A DNA stretch of 43,170 nucleotides from Burkholderiales bacterium (GTDB lineage: Bacteria; Pseudomonadota; Gammaproteobacteria; Burkholderiales; Burkholderiaceae_E), in contig CANKWX010000030.1 of NCBI GenBank assembly GCA_947487165.1, forward strand, positions 1-43,170, read 5' to 3'. A model generated the notes under the pieces. That model was not told where the DNA came from, ran no database searches, and worked only from the letters and a program-made list of their open reading frames with translations. The first letter of the stretch is position 1; every line of letters begins with the position of its first letter. A program made the position numbers and the translations under genes. Shown here in pieces: positions 1 to 8,363 of this stretch.

Positions 1-776
1 CGACATCGCCGATTCGCACCGCATAGTTGTTGACCGTTTTGACGATGACCTGCTCGAACTCCTGAGCCCGCTGCAGATCGGTGCGTGACACCACCGTGAA
101 CTCACGCTGGGCGCTTTCGATGCGTCCCGAAGGAATCTCGACATTCTGGCGACGCAGGGCGTCTTCGACATCGAGGGGCGTCAGTCGAAAGGCCGCCAGG
201 CGCTCGGGATCTAGCCAGATGCGCATGGCATAGCGACGCTCACCAAAAATACGGACGTCGGCTGCACCCGGCAGGGTCTGGATCTTGGGCTTGATGTTGC
301 GGCTGACAAAGTCGGTAATGTCGAGCGTGCTCATGGTGTCGCTCGAAAACGCCAGCCAGATGATCGGGGTGGCATCGGCCTCGACCTTGGCGATCACCGG
401 CTCGTTGACATCCTGCGGCAGACGCTGGCGGACCCGCGAGACCCGGTCACGCACATCGGCAGCAGCCGAATCGGGCTCGCGATCGAGGCGAAATCGCACC
501 GTGATCTGACTTTGCTCGGGTCGTGAGATCGAGGTCAGGACATCGACGCCTTCGATACCGGCAATCGAGTCTTCCATGACCTTGGTGACCTGCGTCTCGA
601 CGATCTCGGCCGAGGCACCCAGATACCTGGTGTCGACCGTGACCACCGGCAGGTCGATCTTGGGATATTCACGCACCGACAGCCGGTCGTAGCAGACCGC
701 GCCCAGCAGCATCAGCACCAGGGACAGAACGGTCGCGAAGACCGGGCGGCGAATGCAGATCTCTGACAGGGACATG
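1..776 (-). CDS. RND efflux pump inner-membrane permease, N-terminal part (partial)
   Basis: The reading frame starts at the ATG at 776 and runs off the left edge, so only about 258 N-terminal residues are visible. The protein begins MSLSEICIRRPVFATVLS, the cytoplasmic start and first membrane segment typical of the HAE-1 family of RND transporters (AcrB/MdtB type). The porter-domain motif REYPKIDLPVVTV follows, then GASAEIVETQVT and EGVDVLTSISRPEQS. Members of the family are proton-driven drug exporters of the inner membrane that work with a periplasmic adaptor and an outer-membrane channel. The adaptor gene lies 17 bp upstream on the same strand, and a GGAG Shine-Dalgarno sits about 8 nt before this start, so the two form an operon. 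The pump substrate cannot be inferred from this part. Confidence 0.93.
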
Positions 777-793
777 TCGAAACTCCGCGAGTT

Positions 794-2230
794 CTACTTG
801 GCCGCGGCCGGCGGGGCAGCGGGGGCCGGGGCAGCGGGGGCCGGGGCAGCGGGGGACGGTGCGGCGGGAGCGCCCGCTGAGCCGGCCGGTGCAGCAGAGG
901 CGGCAGCCGGGGCAGCCGATGTACCCGGGGCAGCCGGTGCAGCACCTGCCCCACCGTTCGCTCCCGCACCTTCCGGTCCGCCTCCCTTGGCGCCGGGCGG
1001 CCCGCCACCCGGGCGCTTGGACGGATCGATGACCCGCACTTCCTGGCCGTCGCGCTGCAGCCGCAACTGGCCCGCGGTCACGACCTGATCGCCTTCAGAC
1101 AGGCCGCTCAGGATCTCGACCTTGCCGTCACTGCGCAACCCCGGCTTGACCGCGATGCGCTGCGCCTTGCCGGCATCGACCCGATAGACGAAGACGTCGG
1201 CGCCCTGCGGAATGAGGGCTTCTTCAGGGATCACCAGTGCAGCGGGGTTTTCGCGCAGTACCAGCCGCGCGCGAGCAAACATGCCGGCTCGCAGTGCGCC
1301 ATCGGGATTGGCGAGTTGTCCGCGGGCGAGCAGCGAGCGGCCGTTGGCATCGATCTGGGCATCGACCGCAGTCAGCTTCGCTCTGAAGGTCTTGCCGGGC
1401 ATGGAGTCGAGGGTCAGCAAAATCGGCATGCCGGGTTTGACGCGACCGAAGTAGCGTTCGGGCATTCGCACATCGACCTTCATCGTGGAAATGTCTTCGA
1501 TGATCGCGAGGTCGGCGCCGTCCTTGACGAAATCACCCGGGCTGAGATTGCGCAAGCCCATGACGCCGTTGAAAGGCGCACGGATATCGCTCTTGGAAAG
1601 CTTGGCCTCGGCCAGCTTGAGCTTGGCCTCCTGCACTTTCAGATTGGCGGCAGCCTGATCCTTGGCGCTGGCCGATACGAAATTGCGCTGCGCGAGTTCG
1701 GCGGTCCGGTCGAAATTCGCCCTGGACAGCGACAATTCGGCTCGGGCCTGCTCGGCCTCGGCCGACGCGAGCGATGAGTCGAGCGCGACCAGAATGGTGC
1801 CCTTGCTGACGCGCGCGCCGTCAGTGAATCCAAGGCGCACTACTCGCCCGGCCACCTCAGAGCGAAGGTTGACGGTTTCATTGGCCCTGAGGGTTCCGGA
1901 AGCGACGGCTTCGTCGGTCACGGAGGTCTTGGCGACCTTGGCGACTTCAACGCCAACCGGCCCTCCTGGACCCCCCGGCCTGCCGGCGCCACCCGGCCCA
2001 CCGGCTCCTGCGCCAGGCCCACCGGCAGGAGGGCCGCCAGCCGCCGGCTTGCCATCCGGGCCGGCTTTGGCCGCTTCGCCCCCTCTGGCAGAGGCGGCTG
2101 CGCCGTCAGCCGCCGAGCCTTTCAGCTCGAATCCGAAGGATCCGGGATTCTTTTGATTTGTGTAGGCATACCAACCAAGACCACCAAGCCCGAGCGCGGC
2201 CAGAACGAGATAAAGAAGTCTTGATTTCAT
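794..2230 (-). CDS. RND efflux periplasmic adaptor (membrane fusion protein)
   Basis: A 478-residue HlyD/AcrA-family adaptor that would bridge the inner-membrane pump encoded just downstream to an outer-membrane channel. I chose the ATG at 2230 because it begins with a clean membrane anchor (MKSRLLYLVLAALGLGGLGWYAY). Longer in-frame starts run into the divergent aminotransferase gene. After the anchor comes a Gly/Pro-rich stretch (about residues 40-95), then the barrel-sandwich half-motif SGTLRANETVNLRSEVAGRV, an alpha-hairpin rich in Ala/Glu/Lys, the second lipoyl half (IRAPFNGVMGLRNLSPGDFV) and the beta-barrel and membrane-proximal domains. The last 75 or so residues are almost pure Pro/Ala/Gly and include a short DNA tandem repeat. 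The low-complexity segments on both sides of the conserved core are unusual in extent. No TolC-like gene is visible; it may lie beyond the edge or elsewhere. Confidence 0.93.
   Translation of the reverse strand: MKSRLLYLVLAALGLGGLGWYAYTNQKNPGSFGFELKGSAADGAAASARGGEAAKAGPDGKPAAGGPPAGGPGAGAGGPGGAGRPGGPGGPVGVEVAKVAKTSVTDEAVASGTLRANETVNLRSEVAGRVVRLGFTDGARVSKGTILVALDSSLASAEAEQARAELSLSRANFDRTAELAQRNFVSASAKDQAAANLKVQEAKLKLAEAKLSKSDIRAPFNGVMGLRNLSPGDFVKDGADLAIIEDISTMKVDVRMPERYFGRVKPGMPILLTLDSMPGKTFRAKLTAVDAQIDANGRSLLARGQLANPDGALRAGMFARARLVLRENPAALVIPEEALIPQGADVFVYRVDAGKAQRIAVKPGLRSDGKVEILSGLSEGDQVVTAGQLRLQRDGQEVRVIDPSKRPGGGPPGAKGGGPEGAGANGGAGAAPAAPGTSAAPAAASAAPAGSAGAPAAPSPAAPAPAAPAPAAPPAAAK
813..857. 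repeat. 15-bp tandem repeat, 3 units
   Basis: Units at 813-827, 828-842 and 843-857 share the form GGGGCAGCGGGGGCC; the last ends in AC instead of CC. They encode repeated Ala-Pro steps in the C-terminal tail of the efflux adaptor. The unit length is a multiple of three, so copy-number change would keep the frame. Confidence 0.85.
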
Positions 2231-2256
2231 AAGAGAGACGGCCGAGTCGACCTTCG

Positions 2257-2262
2257 AATCTA
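2257..2262 (-). promoter_or_regulatory. Putative -10 box (TAGATT) for efflux operon
   Basis: On the minus strand TAGATT lies 26 nt before the adaptor ATG at 2230, giving a predicted leader of about 20 nt. No convincing -35 hexamer is visible 16-18 nt upstream, so activator dependence or a weak promoter is possible. Confidence 0.35.
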
Positions 2263-2298
2263 GCACACGAGCCTGCAGGACCGGGACTCGGTGCAGAC

Positions 2299-2304
2299 TA
2301 GAAT
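2299..2304 (+). promoter_or_regulatory. Putative -10 box (TAGAAT) for aminotransferase
   Basis: TAGAAT lies in the short divergent region between the efflux operon and the aminotransferase. Transcription would start near 2311, next to an in-frame GTG at 2313 and 25 nt before the ATG at 2337. There is no clear -35 element. Confidence 0.4.
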
Positions 2305-2336
2305 GGAAGGCTGTGTTTGATCGAGCATCCTGCACC

Positions 2337-3515
2337 ATGCCCCTGCCTGCCCTGGCCAGAGACTCCCTTCGTGCAATCGCCGGCTCCCGGATCCGGGAGG
2401 TCGCCAATGCCGCGATGGGCGCCACCGATCTGCTCGCCTTCTGGTTCGGCGAACCGGCCACCCCCACCCCTGCCTTCGTGGTCGAAGCCGCCAAAGCTGC
2501 GCTCGATGCCAATGACACCTTTTACTTGCCCAATCTCGGCATCACTGAACTGCGCAGTGAACTGGCGGGCTATGTCGATCGCCTGCACCCGCCCTCGGCA
2601 GCCGCCATCGACCGCATCGCGGTGACCAGTTCGGGCGTCGCCGCGCTCATGCTGGCCTCTCAGGCCCTGCTGTCGCCGGGCGACCGGGTGGTGGCGGTCG
2701 TGCCGTTGTGGCCCAACCTGACCTCGATCGCTGCGGTCCTCGGTGCACGGGTCGAGACGGTTGCCCTGACGGTCGATGCACAAGCCGGCGGCTGGACGCT
2801 CGACCTCGATCGGCTGCTGGCAGCACTCACCCCCGATACCCGCCTGCTGATGATCAACTCACCCGGCAACCCGACCGGCTGGGTGATGCCGGCCGACGCC
2901 CAGAAAGTGGTGATCGAACACTGCCGGCGCCTGGGCATCTGGGTGGTCTCGGATGAGGCCTACGAGCGGCTGATCTTCGATGGCAGCCAGTGCGCGCCCT
3001 CGTTTCTCGATGTCGCTGACCCGGACGATCGGCTGGTGGTGGCCAACACTTTCAGCAAGACCTGGCAGATGACCGGCTGGCGACTCGGCTGGCTGGTGAC
3101 ACCAAAGGCGCTGTTGCCCGAGATCGAAAAGCTGATCGAATTCAACACCTCATGTGCACCGGGTTTCGTGCAGCGCGCAGGGCTGGCCGCCGTGCGCCAT
3201 GGCGAGGCCGCCACCCGGTCTTTCGTGGCCACCGTGCGTGAGGGCGCCGACACACTGATGAGCGCCCTGTCTGCGCTGCCGCGCGTGCAGGCCGTCAGAC
3301 CCGACGGCGCGATGTATGTGCTCTTGCGTGTCGAGGGCGAGCACGACAGCCTTGAACTGGCCAAAGCGCTTGCACGCCAGGCGCGACTGGGGTTGGCCCC
3401 GGGTATCGCCTTTGGTCCGGAATGCGAAGGGTATCTGCGCTGGTGTATCGCCCGTCCGCCGCCAACCCTTCACGAAGGCGTCGAGCGGATGGCGGGGTTT
3501 CTGGCCACTCGCTGA
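2337..3515 (+). CDS. PLP-dependent class I/II aminotransferase
   Basis: A 392-residue fold-type I aminotransferase of the aspartate aminotransferase superfamily, transferring amino groups between an amino acid and a 2-oxoacid in the cytoplasm. Visible landmarks are SPGNPTGWVMP (Asn contacting the PLP ring), SDEAYERLIFDG (Asp/Tyr of the cofactor pocket), the Schiff-base lysine in NTFSKTWQMTGWRLGWLV, and the C-terminal carboxylate-binding Arg region (CEGYLRWCIARPP). The length is normal for the family. The ATG at 2337 is preferred because MPLPALARDSL starts just before conserved sequence. An in-frame GTG at 2313 would add eight residues and sits right where a promoter would start the RNA. The substrate cannot be fixed from sequence alone. 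The gene is divergent from the efflux operon and convergent with rnhA. Confidence 0.9.
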   Translation: MPLPALARDSLRAIAGSRIREVANAAMGATDLLAFWFGEPATPTPAFVVEAAKAALDANDTFYLPNLGITELRSELAGYVDRLHPPSAAAIDRIAVTSSGVAALMLASQALLSPGDRVVAVVPLWPNLTSIAAVLGARVETVALTVDAQAGGWTLDLDRLLAALTPDTRLLMINSPGNPTGWVMPADAQKVVIEHCRRLGIWVVSDEAYERLIFDGSQCAPSFLDVADPDDRLVVANTFSKTWQMTGWRLGWLVTPKALLPEIEKLIEFNTSCAPGFVQRAGLAAVRHGEAATRSFVATVREGADTLMSALSALPRVQAVRPDGAMYVLLRVEGEHDSLELAKALARQARLGLAPGIAFGPECEGYLRWCIARPPPTLHEGVERMAGFLATR

Positions 3516-3526
3516 TCGATCACAGA

Positions 3527-3559
3527 CCGGCGCGTGCAGCGGCCCGTCGGACGCGCCGG
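3527..3559. terminator. Hairpin between convergent genes, possible terminator
   Basis: Perfect 9-bp arms CCGGCGCGT (3527-3535) and ACGCGCCGG (3551-3559) enclose a 15-nt loop in the 54-bp gap between the converging aminotransferase and rnhA genes. There is no T tract on either side, so intrinsic termination is uncertain, but the position and GC-rich stem fit a bidirectional transcription barrier. Confidence 0.4.
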
Positions 3560-3569
3560 CGCTGCCGGA

Positions 3570-4052
3570 TCAGCGCCTGGCCGCAGCCAGTCTCAGGGCC
3601 TCGTTGGCCAGCGAATCGGCGCGCTCGTTGAGCGGATCACCGTTGTGGCCCCTCACCCATCGCACCGTCACGCGACGCGCATCGGCGGTTGCAAAAAGCT
3701 TCTTCCACAGATCAAGGTTGGCCACCGGCTCATTGCGCGAATTGCGATAGCCCTTGCGCTCCCAGCCGGCGCGCCACTCGCTGAGCCCCTTGAGCACGTA
3801 CTGACTGTCGGACACCAGTTCGACGGGCACGCCCTCCGGCACCCGCAGCAGGCCTTCGATGGCCGCGGTCAGTTCGGCGATCTGATTGGTGCCATGGCCA
3901 ATAAAGCCATGCACTTCCTCGGCGACCAGACCGTCAGGACCGACGATGACCGCGCCCCAGGCTGAGGGCCCGGGATTGCTCGGCGCGCAGGCGCCGTCGG
4001 TGCAGGCAAGCCAGCGCGGGCTCGAGGCGGGGGGCGTTGATACAGGTGACAT
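3570..4052 (-). CDS. rnhA: Ribonuclease HI
   Basis: A 160-residue RNase HI that cuts the RNA strand of RNA/DNA hybrids, removing R-loops and primers in the cytoplasm. The carboxylate active site is complete: Asp19 in ACTDGAC, Glu60 in TNQIAELTAAIE, Asp82 in ELVSDSQYVLKG and Asp146 in NERADSLANEA. The flexible-loop His136 lies in RGHNGDP. I start at the ATG at 4052 (MSPVSTPP) because the conserved fold begins about 13 residues later; an upstream in-frame extension to 4187 looks non-native. A possible promoter lies about 40 nt upstream. In many betaproteobacteria rnhA sits beside a SAM methyltransferase like the one at 5415-6341. Here cfa lies between them on the other strand. Confidence 0.96.
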   Translation of the reverse strand: MSPVSTPPASSPRWLACTDGACAPSNPGPSAWGAVIVGPDGLVAEEVHGFIGHGTNQIAELTAAIEGLLRVPEGVPVELVSDSQYVLKGLSEWRAGWERKGYRNSRNEPVANLDLWKKLFATADARRVTVRWVRGHNGDPLNERADSLANEALRLAAARR

Positions 4053-4091
4053 CGGCAGGACTCGGCAGCAGGTGGGATGGGAAGAGGACAG

Positions 4092-4119
4092 AGTGTATTG
4101 GGATGTTGCGAGTGAACAA
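4092..4119 (-). promoter_or_regulatory. Putative sigma-70 promoter for rnhA
   Basis: Minus strand: TTGTTC (4119-4114), a 16-nt spacer, then TACACT (4097-4092). Three -35 bases and four -10 bases match consensus. Predicted RNA start is near 4085, giving a leader of about 33 nt before the ATG at 4052. Confidence 0.4.
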
Positions 4120-4224
4120 CCGGACGCCCTCTTGTCGGAGCTTGGCACATAAAAAACCCCGTCCCCCCGGCGTCGTGCAATCGGCACTTAAATCAGGTCA
4201 TTCGATCGCTGAACAAGGTGCGAC

Positions 4225-5430
4225 ATGCTGGGCCATCAGATCACCCGCTATCTCGAATCGATCCGCCGCAACAACCCGATGCCGGTCAATGTGGCCCTCT
4301 GGGACGGCACCGAAGTGGCACTCGGCCAAGACCACAAGGTCGGCATCCGCCTCACCTCGACCGCTGCCGCGCGCTATCTGATCAGGCCGTCGATGAAGTC
4401 CCTCGGCGAAGGCTATGTCGAAGGCCATCTCGATGTCGCAGGCAAGATCCACGACATCCTCGAGGTGGCTGCGGCGCTGTCCCGACACGCCCATCCCGAC
4501 AGTCGCGGCCGGCGCCCCGGATGGCTGGCACGCCACACCCGCAGCTCCGACCGCAAGGCAATCGCCTATCACTACGATGTCTCGAACGAGTTCTACTCGC
4601 TCTGGCTCGACCCGCAGATGGTCTATTCCTGCGCCTATTTCGACAGTCCGCAGACCGATCTCGCCACCGCGCAGACCGCCAAGCTCGACCATATCTGCCG
4701 CAAGCTCAAGCTGTCCCCCGGCATGGCCTTCCTTGACATCGGCTGCGGATGGGGCGCACTCGCCCTGCACGCGGCCAGGCATTACGGCGTCAGGGCGATC
4801 GGCATCACGCTGTCGACCCATCAGGCCGGACTGGCCCGACAACGCGTGCTTGAGGCTGGCCTGCAGGGCCGGGTCGACATCAGACTCCAGGACTATCGTG
4901 ATCTGCCCGAGTCGACGCCCTTCGACCGGATCGCGTCGGTCGGGATGTTCGAGCATGTCGGCCTCAAGCGGCTGAGCGACTACTTCCGGACGGTGACGCG
5001 ATTGCTCAAGCCGGGCGGCATCACGCTGATGCACGGCATCACCTCGAGCGACGCCGACAGTCGCGAGGTGGGCATGGGCGCCGGCGAGTTCATCGAGCGT
5101 TATGTCTTTCCGGATGGCGAGCTGCCGCATGTGTCGCTGGCGATTCGCGAGATGTCCGCGGCCGGGCTGGAGGTGGTCGACGTCGAATCACTGCGCCGGC
5201 ATTACGCACTGACCCTGGAGCACTGGTCGGCCGGCTTCGAGCAGCACTTCGATCGGCTCGAGCACCTGGTCGGCGCGCAGCGGGCGCGAATCTGGCGGGT
5301 CTACCTGGCCGGAAGCGCGCTCGGTTTCGCGCGCGGCTGGATGAACATCTATCAGATGCTGGCGATCAGGAGCCCCGACGGCGCGAGCCCCCTGCCGCTG
5401 ACCCGCGACTTCATCTACCGGCCGCGTTGA
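4225..5430 (+). CDS. cfa: Cyclopropane-fatty-acyl-phospholipid synthase
   Basis: A 401-residue enzyme that moves a methylene from S-adenosylmethionine onto the cis double bond of unsaturated membrane phospholipids, making cyclopropane lipids that help cells withstand acid and stationary phase. The SAM motif DIGCGWGALALHAA lies at about residues 171-184. Residues equivalent to the E. coli active site are visible: Cys in MVYSCAYF (about 136), Glu in GMFEHVG, His in LMHGIT and Tyr in RRHYALTLEHW. The length is close to E. coli Cfa (382). An AAGGTG Shine-Dalgarno 4 nt before ATG supports the start. The 3' end overlaps the convergent methyltransferase gene by 16 bp, so the two transcripts would be complementary at their ends. 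Confidence 0.95.
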   Translation: MLGHQITRYLESIRRNNPMPVNVALWDGTEVALGQDHKVGIRLTSTAAARYLIRPSMKSLGEGYVEGHLDVAGKIHDILEVAAALSRHAHPDSRGRRPGWLARHTRSSDRKAIAYHYDVSNEFYSLWLDPQMVYSCAYFDSPQTDLATAQTAKLDHICRKLKLSPGMAFLDIGCGWGALALHAARHYGVRAIGITLSTHQAGLARQRVLEAGLQGRVDIRLQDYRDLPESTPFDRIASVGMFEHVGLKRLSDYFRTVTRLLKPGGITLMHGITSSDADSREVGMGAGEFIERYVFPDGELPHVSLAIREMSAAGLEVVDVESLRRHYALTLEHWSAGFEQHFDRLEHLVGAQRARIWRVYLAGSALGFARGWMNIYQMLAIRSPDGASPLPLTRDFIYRPR

Positions 5431-6341
5431 TCCATCGTTCCGCGCCGACGGGCGATCGGCAAGACGGTGGCACCGGCCCGCGCAGGCCGTCGCCATGCCC
5501 GGCCCACGATCCGCATGGCCTTGACCCGCTTGACCGCACACAGCGTGTACATCGCCCCGCAGACCGGCCACCAGCGGTCCCCTGCCCGCTCCATGAACTC
5601 AGTGCGATCAAGCCAGGCGCTGGTCCGGCAAGGCGGCCTGAAGCCGCCGTAGCGGGTTCGCTCGAGCTCGAAACCGAGCAGCTTGCACCAGTCGCGAAGC
5701 CGCGGCAGCCCGATCAGATGACCGGCACGCGGCATGAAGGGCGCAAGCACCGAAGGCGGCGCGAGCTGGCGCAGCCCCCACAAGCTGGCCGGATTGAAGC
5801 CGCAGACGATCATCCGTCCTTCGGGGCGCAGCACCCGATCGACCTCGCGCAGCACCTGATGCGGATCCTGAGCGAACTCCAGGACATGCGGCAGCACGAC
5901 CAGGTCAATCGACTGGCTCTCGAAGGGCAGCTCCTCGAAATGACTCACCCGCAGCAGCGGGCCGCGATCGGCCGGCAAGGGGTCGTCGGTAAGCAGTACG
6001 CCCACGCGATTGGCGATCCGATTATTGCGAAGCGCGTCGATTGCGGATTCGCCAAGCTGCACGGCATGAAATCCGAAGACGTCGCCGACCGACTCATCAA
6101 ACTGGGCCTGCTCCCAGTCGAGGACATAACGCCCGGGCGGCGATGCCAGCCAGGCCTGCCAATCGGACCGGACACCGCGCAGATCAGGATCGGGCGTCTG
6201 CCCCGGACCATCGCCCTCGGGCCGCGAACCGCCAGGCCTCGGGTCGGTGGCAGGGCGCGGAGCACTCGGCTGGTCGGCCGGCACGGAGTGACTCAGGCTC
6301 GAGCCGACCACCGACAATCTGTCCCGCGACCTCGATGTCAT
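5415..6341 (-). CDS. SAM-dependent methyltransferase-like protein with degenerate motif I
   Basis: A 308-residue class I methyltransferase-like protein (Methyltransf_11 type). The start at 6341 is set by a strong AAAGGAG Shine-Dalgarno 4 nt before ATG; upstream in-frame starts at 6371 and 6380 lack one. After an 80-residue hydrophilic, Pro/Arg-rich N-terminus comes the fold: YVLDWEQAQFDESVGDVFG, then HAVQLGE where the usual GxGxG SAM loop should be, then LPFESQSIDLVVLPHVLEFAQDPHQVLREVDRVLRPEGRMIVCGFNP. The motif IV and post-motif helices are well kept but motif I is not canonical. From memory this variant loop is shared by a betaproteobacterial family often found next to rnhA and glyoxalase II genes, so it is not simply decay. 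The substrate is unknown. The gene converges on cfa and is divergent from mltD. Confidence 0.82.
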   Translation of the reverse strand: MTSRSRDRLSVVGSSLSHSVPADQPSAPRPATDPRPGGSRPEGDGPGQTPDPDLRGVRSDWQAWLASPPGRYVLDWEQAQFDESVGDVFGFHAVQLGESAIDALRNNRIANRVGVLLTDDPLPADRGPLLRVSHFEELPFESQSIDLVVLPHVLEFAQDPHQVLREVDRVLRPEGRMIVCGFNPASLWGLRQLAPPSVLAPFMPRAGHLIGLPRLRDWCKLLGFELERTRYGGFRPPCRTSAWLDRTEFMERAGDRWWPVCGAMYTLCAVKRVKAMRIVGRAWRRPARAGATVLPIARRRGTMDQRGR

Positions 6342-6487
6342 GACGCTCCTTTGCCCCTGCTCGCGCTTCATTCTGACCACCCGTTCGGCCTCCCGTCACT
6401 TTGCCCCCGACTGCGAAAACCGGCAAGGTGAATACACCCCCGAGATTGACGCTGATCGACAAGGGGTCGCCGCCGGCCAATTGTGTC

Positions 6488-6516
6488 TTGACCGCGACGG
6501 CGGCCTCTCGTAGGAT
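6488..6516 (+). promoter_or_regulatory. Sigma-70-type promoter for mltD
   Basis: TTGACC (6488-6493), a 17-nt spacer and TAGGAT (6511-6516) form one of the best consensus-like promoters in the window. Transcription would start near 6523, about 49 nt before the mltD start codon. Confidence 0.6.
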
Positions 6517-6571
6517 CGACCGCAGTCGTCAAGACGAATCTGATTAAAAAACAGTCATTTAGAGGTATGCG

Positions 6572-8356
6572 TTGAAGCAGACTGCCTTGAATTTTCTGCG
6601 CCCATGCGCCCGCCTCCTTCCTGCCATCCTGCTGCTGATGGTTGCCGGCTGCGCTTCGATGAGCCCGCAGTCGCCCACGCCCACGCCGCCGCCGGCGGCT
6701 CAGGCGGTCGCGCCGGCCGTCGCACCGACCGTGGCGCCGGCCGTGGTGCCGGACGCGAGCCCGCGACGCTCGCCAGCGCTGCAACCCTCGCAGCCCTCGG
6801 CTTCGGCCAGGCCCGCCCCGTCAAGCGCTGCGCAGCCCCAGTACGACGACGTCTGGTCGCGCATGCGGGCCGGCTTTTCGATGCCGGAGCTGAACACGCC
6901 GCTGGTGGGAGAAAAAGAGCGCTATTACCTGGCCCATCGCGAGAGCCTGCAGCGAATGTTCAGCCGCGGTGGCCGCTATCTTTACTTCATCATCGAGGAA
7001 GTCGAGCGCCGCGGCATGCCAACCGAACTCGCGCTGCTGCCCTTCGTCGAAAGCGCGATGAACCCGGTCGCGGTGTCGTCGGCCCAGGCTGCCGGCCTGT
7101 GGCAGTTCATCCCGTCAACCGGCAAGCAATACGACCTCTCACAGAACTGGTGGGTCGACAACCGGCGCGACGTGGCCCAGTCGACCCGGGCCGCACTCGA
7201 TTATTTGCAGAAGATCTACGAGATGCACGATCGCGACTGGTTCCTCGCGCTGGCGTCTTACAACTGGGGCGAAAACGCGGTGGCCCGCGCGGTCAAAAAC
7301 AACCGGGCACGCGGTCTGCCGGTCGACTATCTCAGCCTGTCGATGCCCAACGAGACCCGCAACTACGTCCCCAAACTGATTGCGCTGAAGCACATCGTTC
7401 AGAACGCGAGCGCGCTCGGCATCGTCCTGCCGAACGTGCCCAACCGCCCCTACTTTGCGACCATCGAGAAAACCCGTCCGATCGACCTCAAACTGGCCGC
7501 GCAATTTGCCGGCATGAATGTCGAGGACTTCGTGGCAATCAACCCGGCCCACAATCGGCCGGTGATCGCGGCCAGCCGCAACAATCAGATCCGAATCCCG
7601 GCCGATCGGATCGACAGCTTCCTGTCGGCGGTTGAAATTCACAGCATGAACGACAAGCCGCTGGCGTCGTGGCAGCCCTACACCCTCAAACCCGGCGAAA
7701 GCCTCGACGATGTCGCCCGGCAATCGGGGGTCTCGTCTGCTGAACTGCTGCGAGCCAACGGCTTGAAGCCAGGCGGCCGAATCATGCCCGGAACCCAGCT
7801 GATCGTGCCGCAAGCTGCGGTCAAGGATCAGAACCAGATCGAGTCGTTTCAGGGGCCGCGTGTCTATGAGCAGATCACGATCACCGCGACCTATCACCAG
7901 GTCGGACGACGTGAATCAATGGGCAGCGTGGCATCGCGCTATGGCATCAGTGTTGCTCAGCTGAGTGCCTTGAACGGCGGCGCCAAGTCCGCCCGTGCCG
8001 GGACCCGGCTGCTGGTGCGCCCGGCCAGCAACCAGACCGTGCTGACCACGGTTGGTGGCGCCCGCCAGGTGGTGGCCAGAGCCGAACTCACGCCACCCTT
8101 GCCCGCTGCCCCGGAGGCCATCGATCCGCCGCCTTCAGCGGCAAAACCGGCGCTTGCACGCTCCTCGAAGGCCAGCGCAGGCAGCGCCAAATCAGGCAGC
8201 GCCACTGCGAAAAAGCCGCAACGTTCGTCTGGCCCGGTGGCCAAATCGACACCAAACAGCCGAACTGCCAGCGCGTCGACCACCGTGAAGACCGTCTACA
8301 AGACGCCGCCCAAGCCCGCGCCGGCAAAAGTCCCGACCAAGGTCGCCCGCACCTGA
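6572..8356 (+). CDS. mltD: Membrane-bound lytic murein transglycosylase D
   Basis: A 594-residue lipoprotein that cleaves peptidoglycan glycan strands to 1,6-anhydro ends in the periplasm. The start is a TTG placed 5 nt after AGAGGT; an ATG five bases earlier is followed at once by a stop codon. The signal peptide ends in a lipobox with Cys27 (LMVAGC). A Pro/Ala-rich linker (about 31-90) leads to the SLT domain (about 115-260) with catalytic Glu160 in LLPFVESAMNP, and the family motifs AAGLWQFIPSTGKQY and ALASYNWGENAV. Two LysM peptidoglycan-binding modules follow at about 370-413 and 440-485. The last 100 or so residues are basic, Ser/Ala/Lys/Pro-rich and disordered-looking. E. coli MltD is about 450 residues, so this tail is extra. 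The gene ends 7 bp from the convergent yejF stop. Confidence 0.95.
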   Translation: MKQTALNFLRPCARLLPAILLLMVAGCASMSPQSPTPTPPPAAQAVAPAVAPTVAPAVVPDASPRRSPALQPSQPSASARPAPSSAAQPQYDDVWSRMRAGFSMPELNTPLVGEKERYYLAHRESLQRMFSRGGRYLYFIIEEVERRGMPTELALLPFVESAMNPVAVSSAQAAGLWQFIPSTGKQYDLSQNWWVDNRRDVAQSTRAALDYLQKIYEMHDRDWFLALASYNWGENAVARAVKNNRARGLPVDYLSLSMPNETRNYVPKLIALKHIVQNASALGIVLPNVPNRPYFATIEKTRPIDLKLAAQFAGMNVEDFVAINPAHNRPVIAASRNNQIRIPADRIDSFLSAVEIHSMNDKPLASWQPYTLKPGESLDDVARQSGVSSAELLRANGLKPGGRIMPGTQLIVPQAAVKDQNQIESFQGPRVYEQITITATYHQVGRRESMGSVASRYGISVAQLSALNGGAKSARAGTRLLVRPASNQTVLTTVGGARQVVARAELTPPLPAAPEAIDPPPSAAKPALARSSKASAGSAKSGSATAKKPQRSSGPVAKSTPNSRTASASTTVKTVYKTPPKPAPAKVPTKVART

Positions 8357-8363
8357 GAACGAC

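Noticed and set aside
6184-6480. 98-residue minus-strand open frame upstream of the methyltransferase
   Set aside because: Mostly overlaps the methyltransferase in another frame, has no recognisable domain, and its composition looks like a GC-rich shadow frame.
6567-6575. ATG-CGT-TGA mini-ORF overlapping the mltD start
   Set aside because: Its ATG is only 1-2 nt from the AGAGGT Shine-Dalgarno, too close to initiate, while the TTG at 6572 is well spaced. Probably chance.
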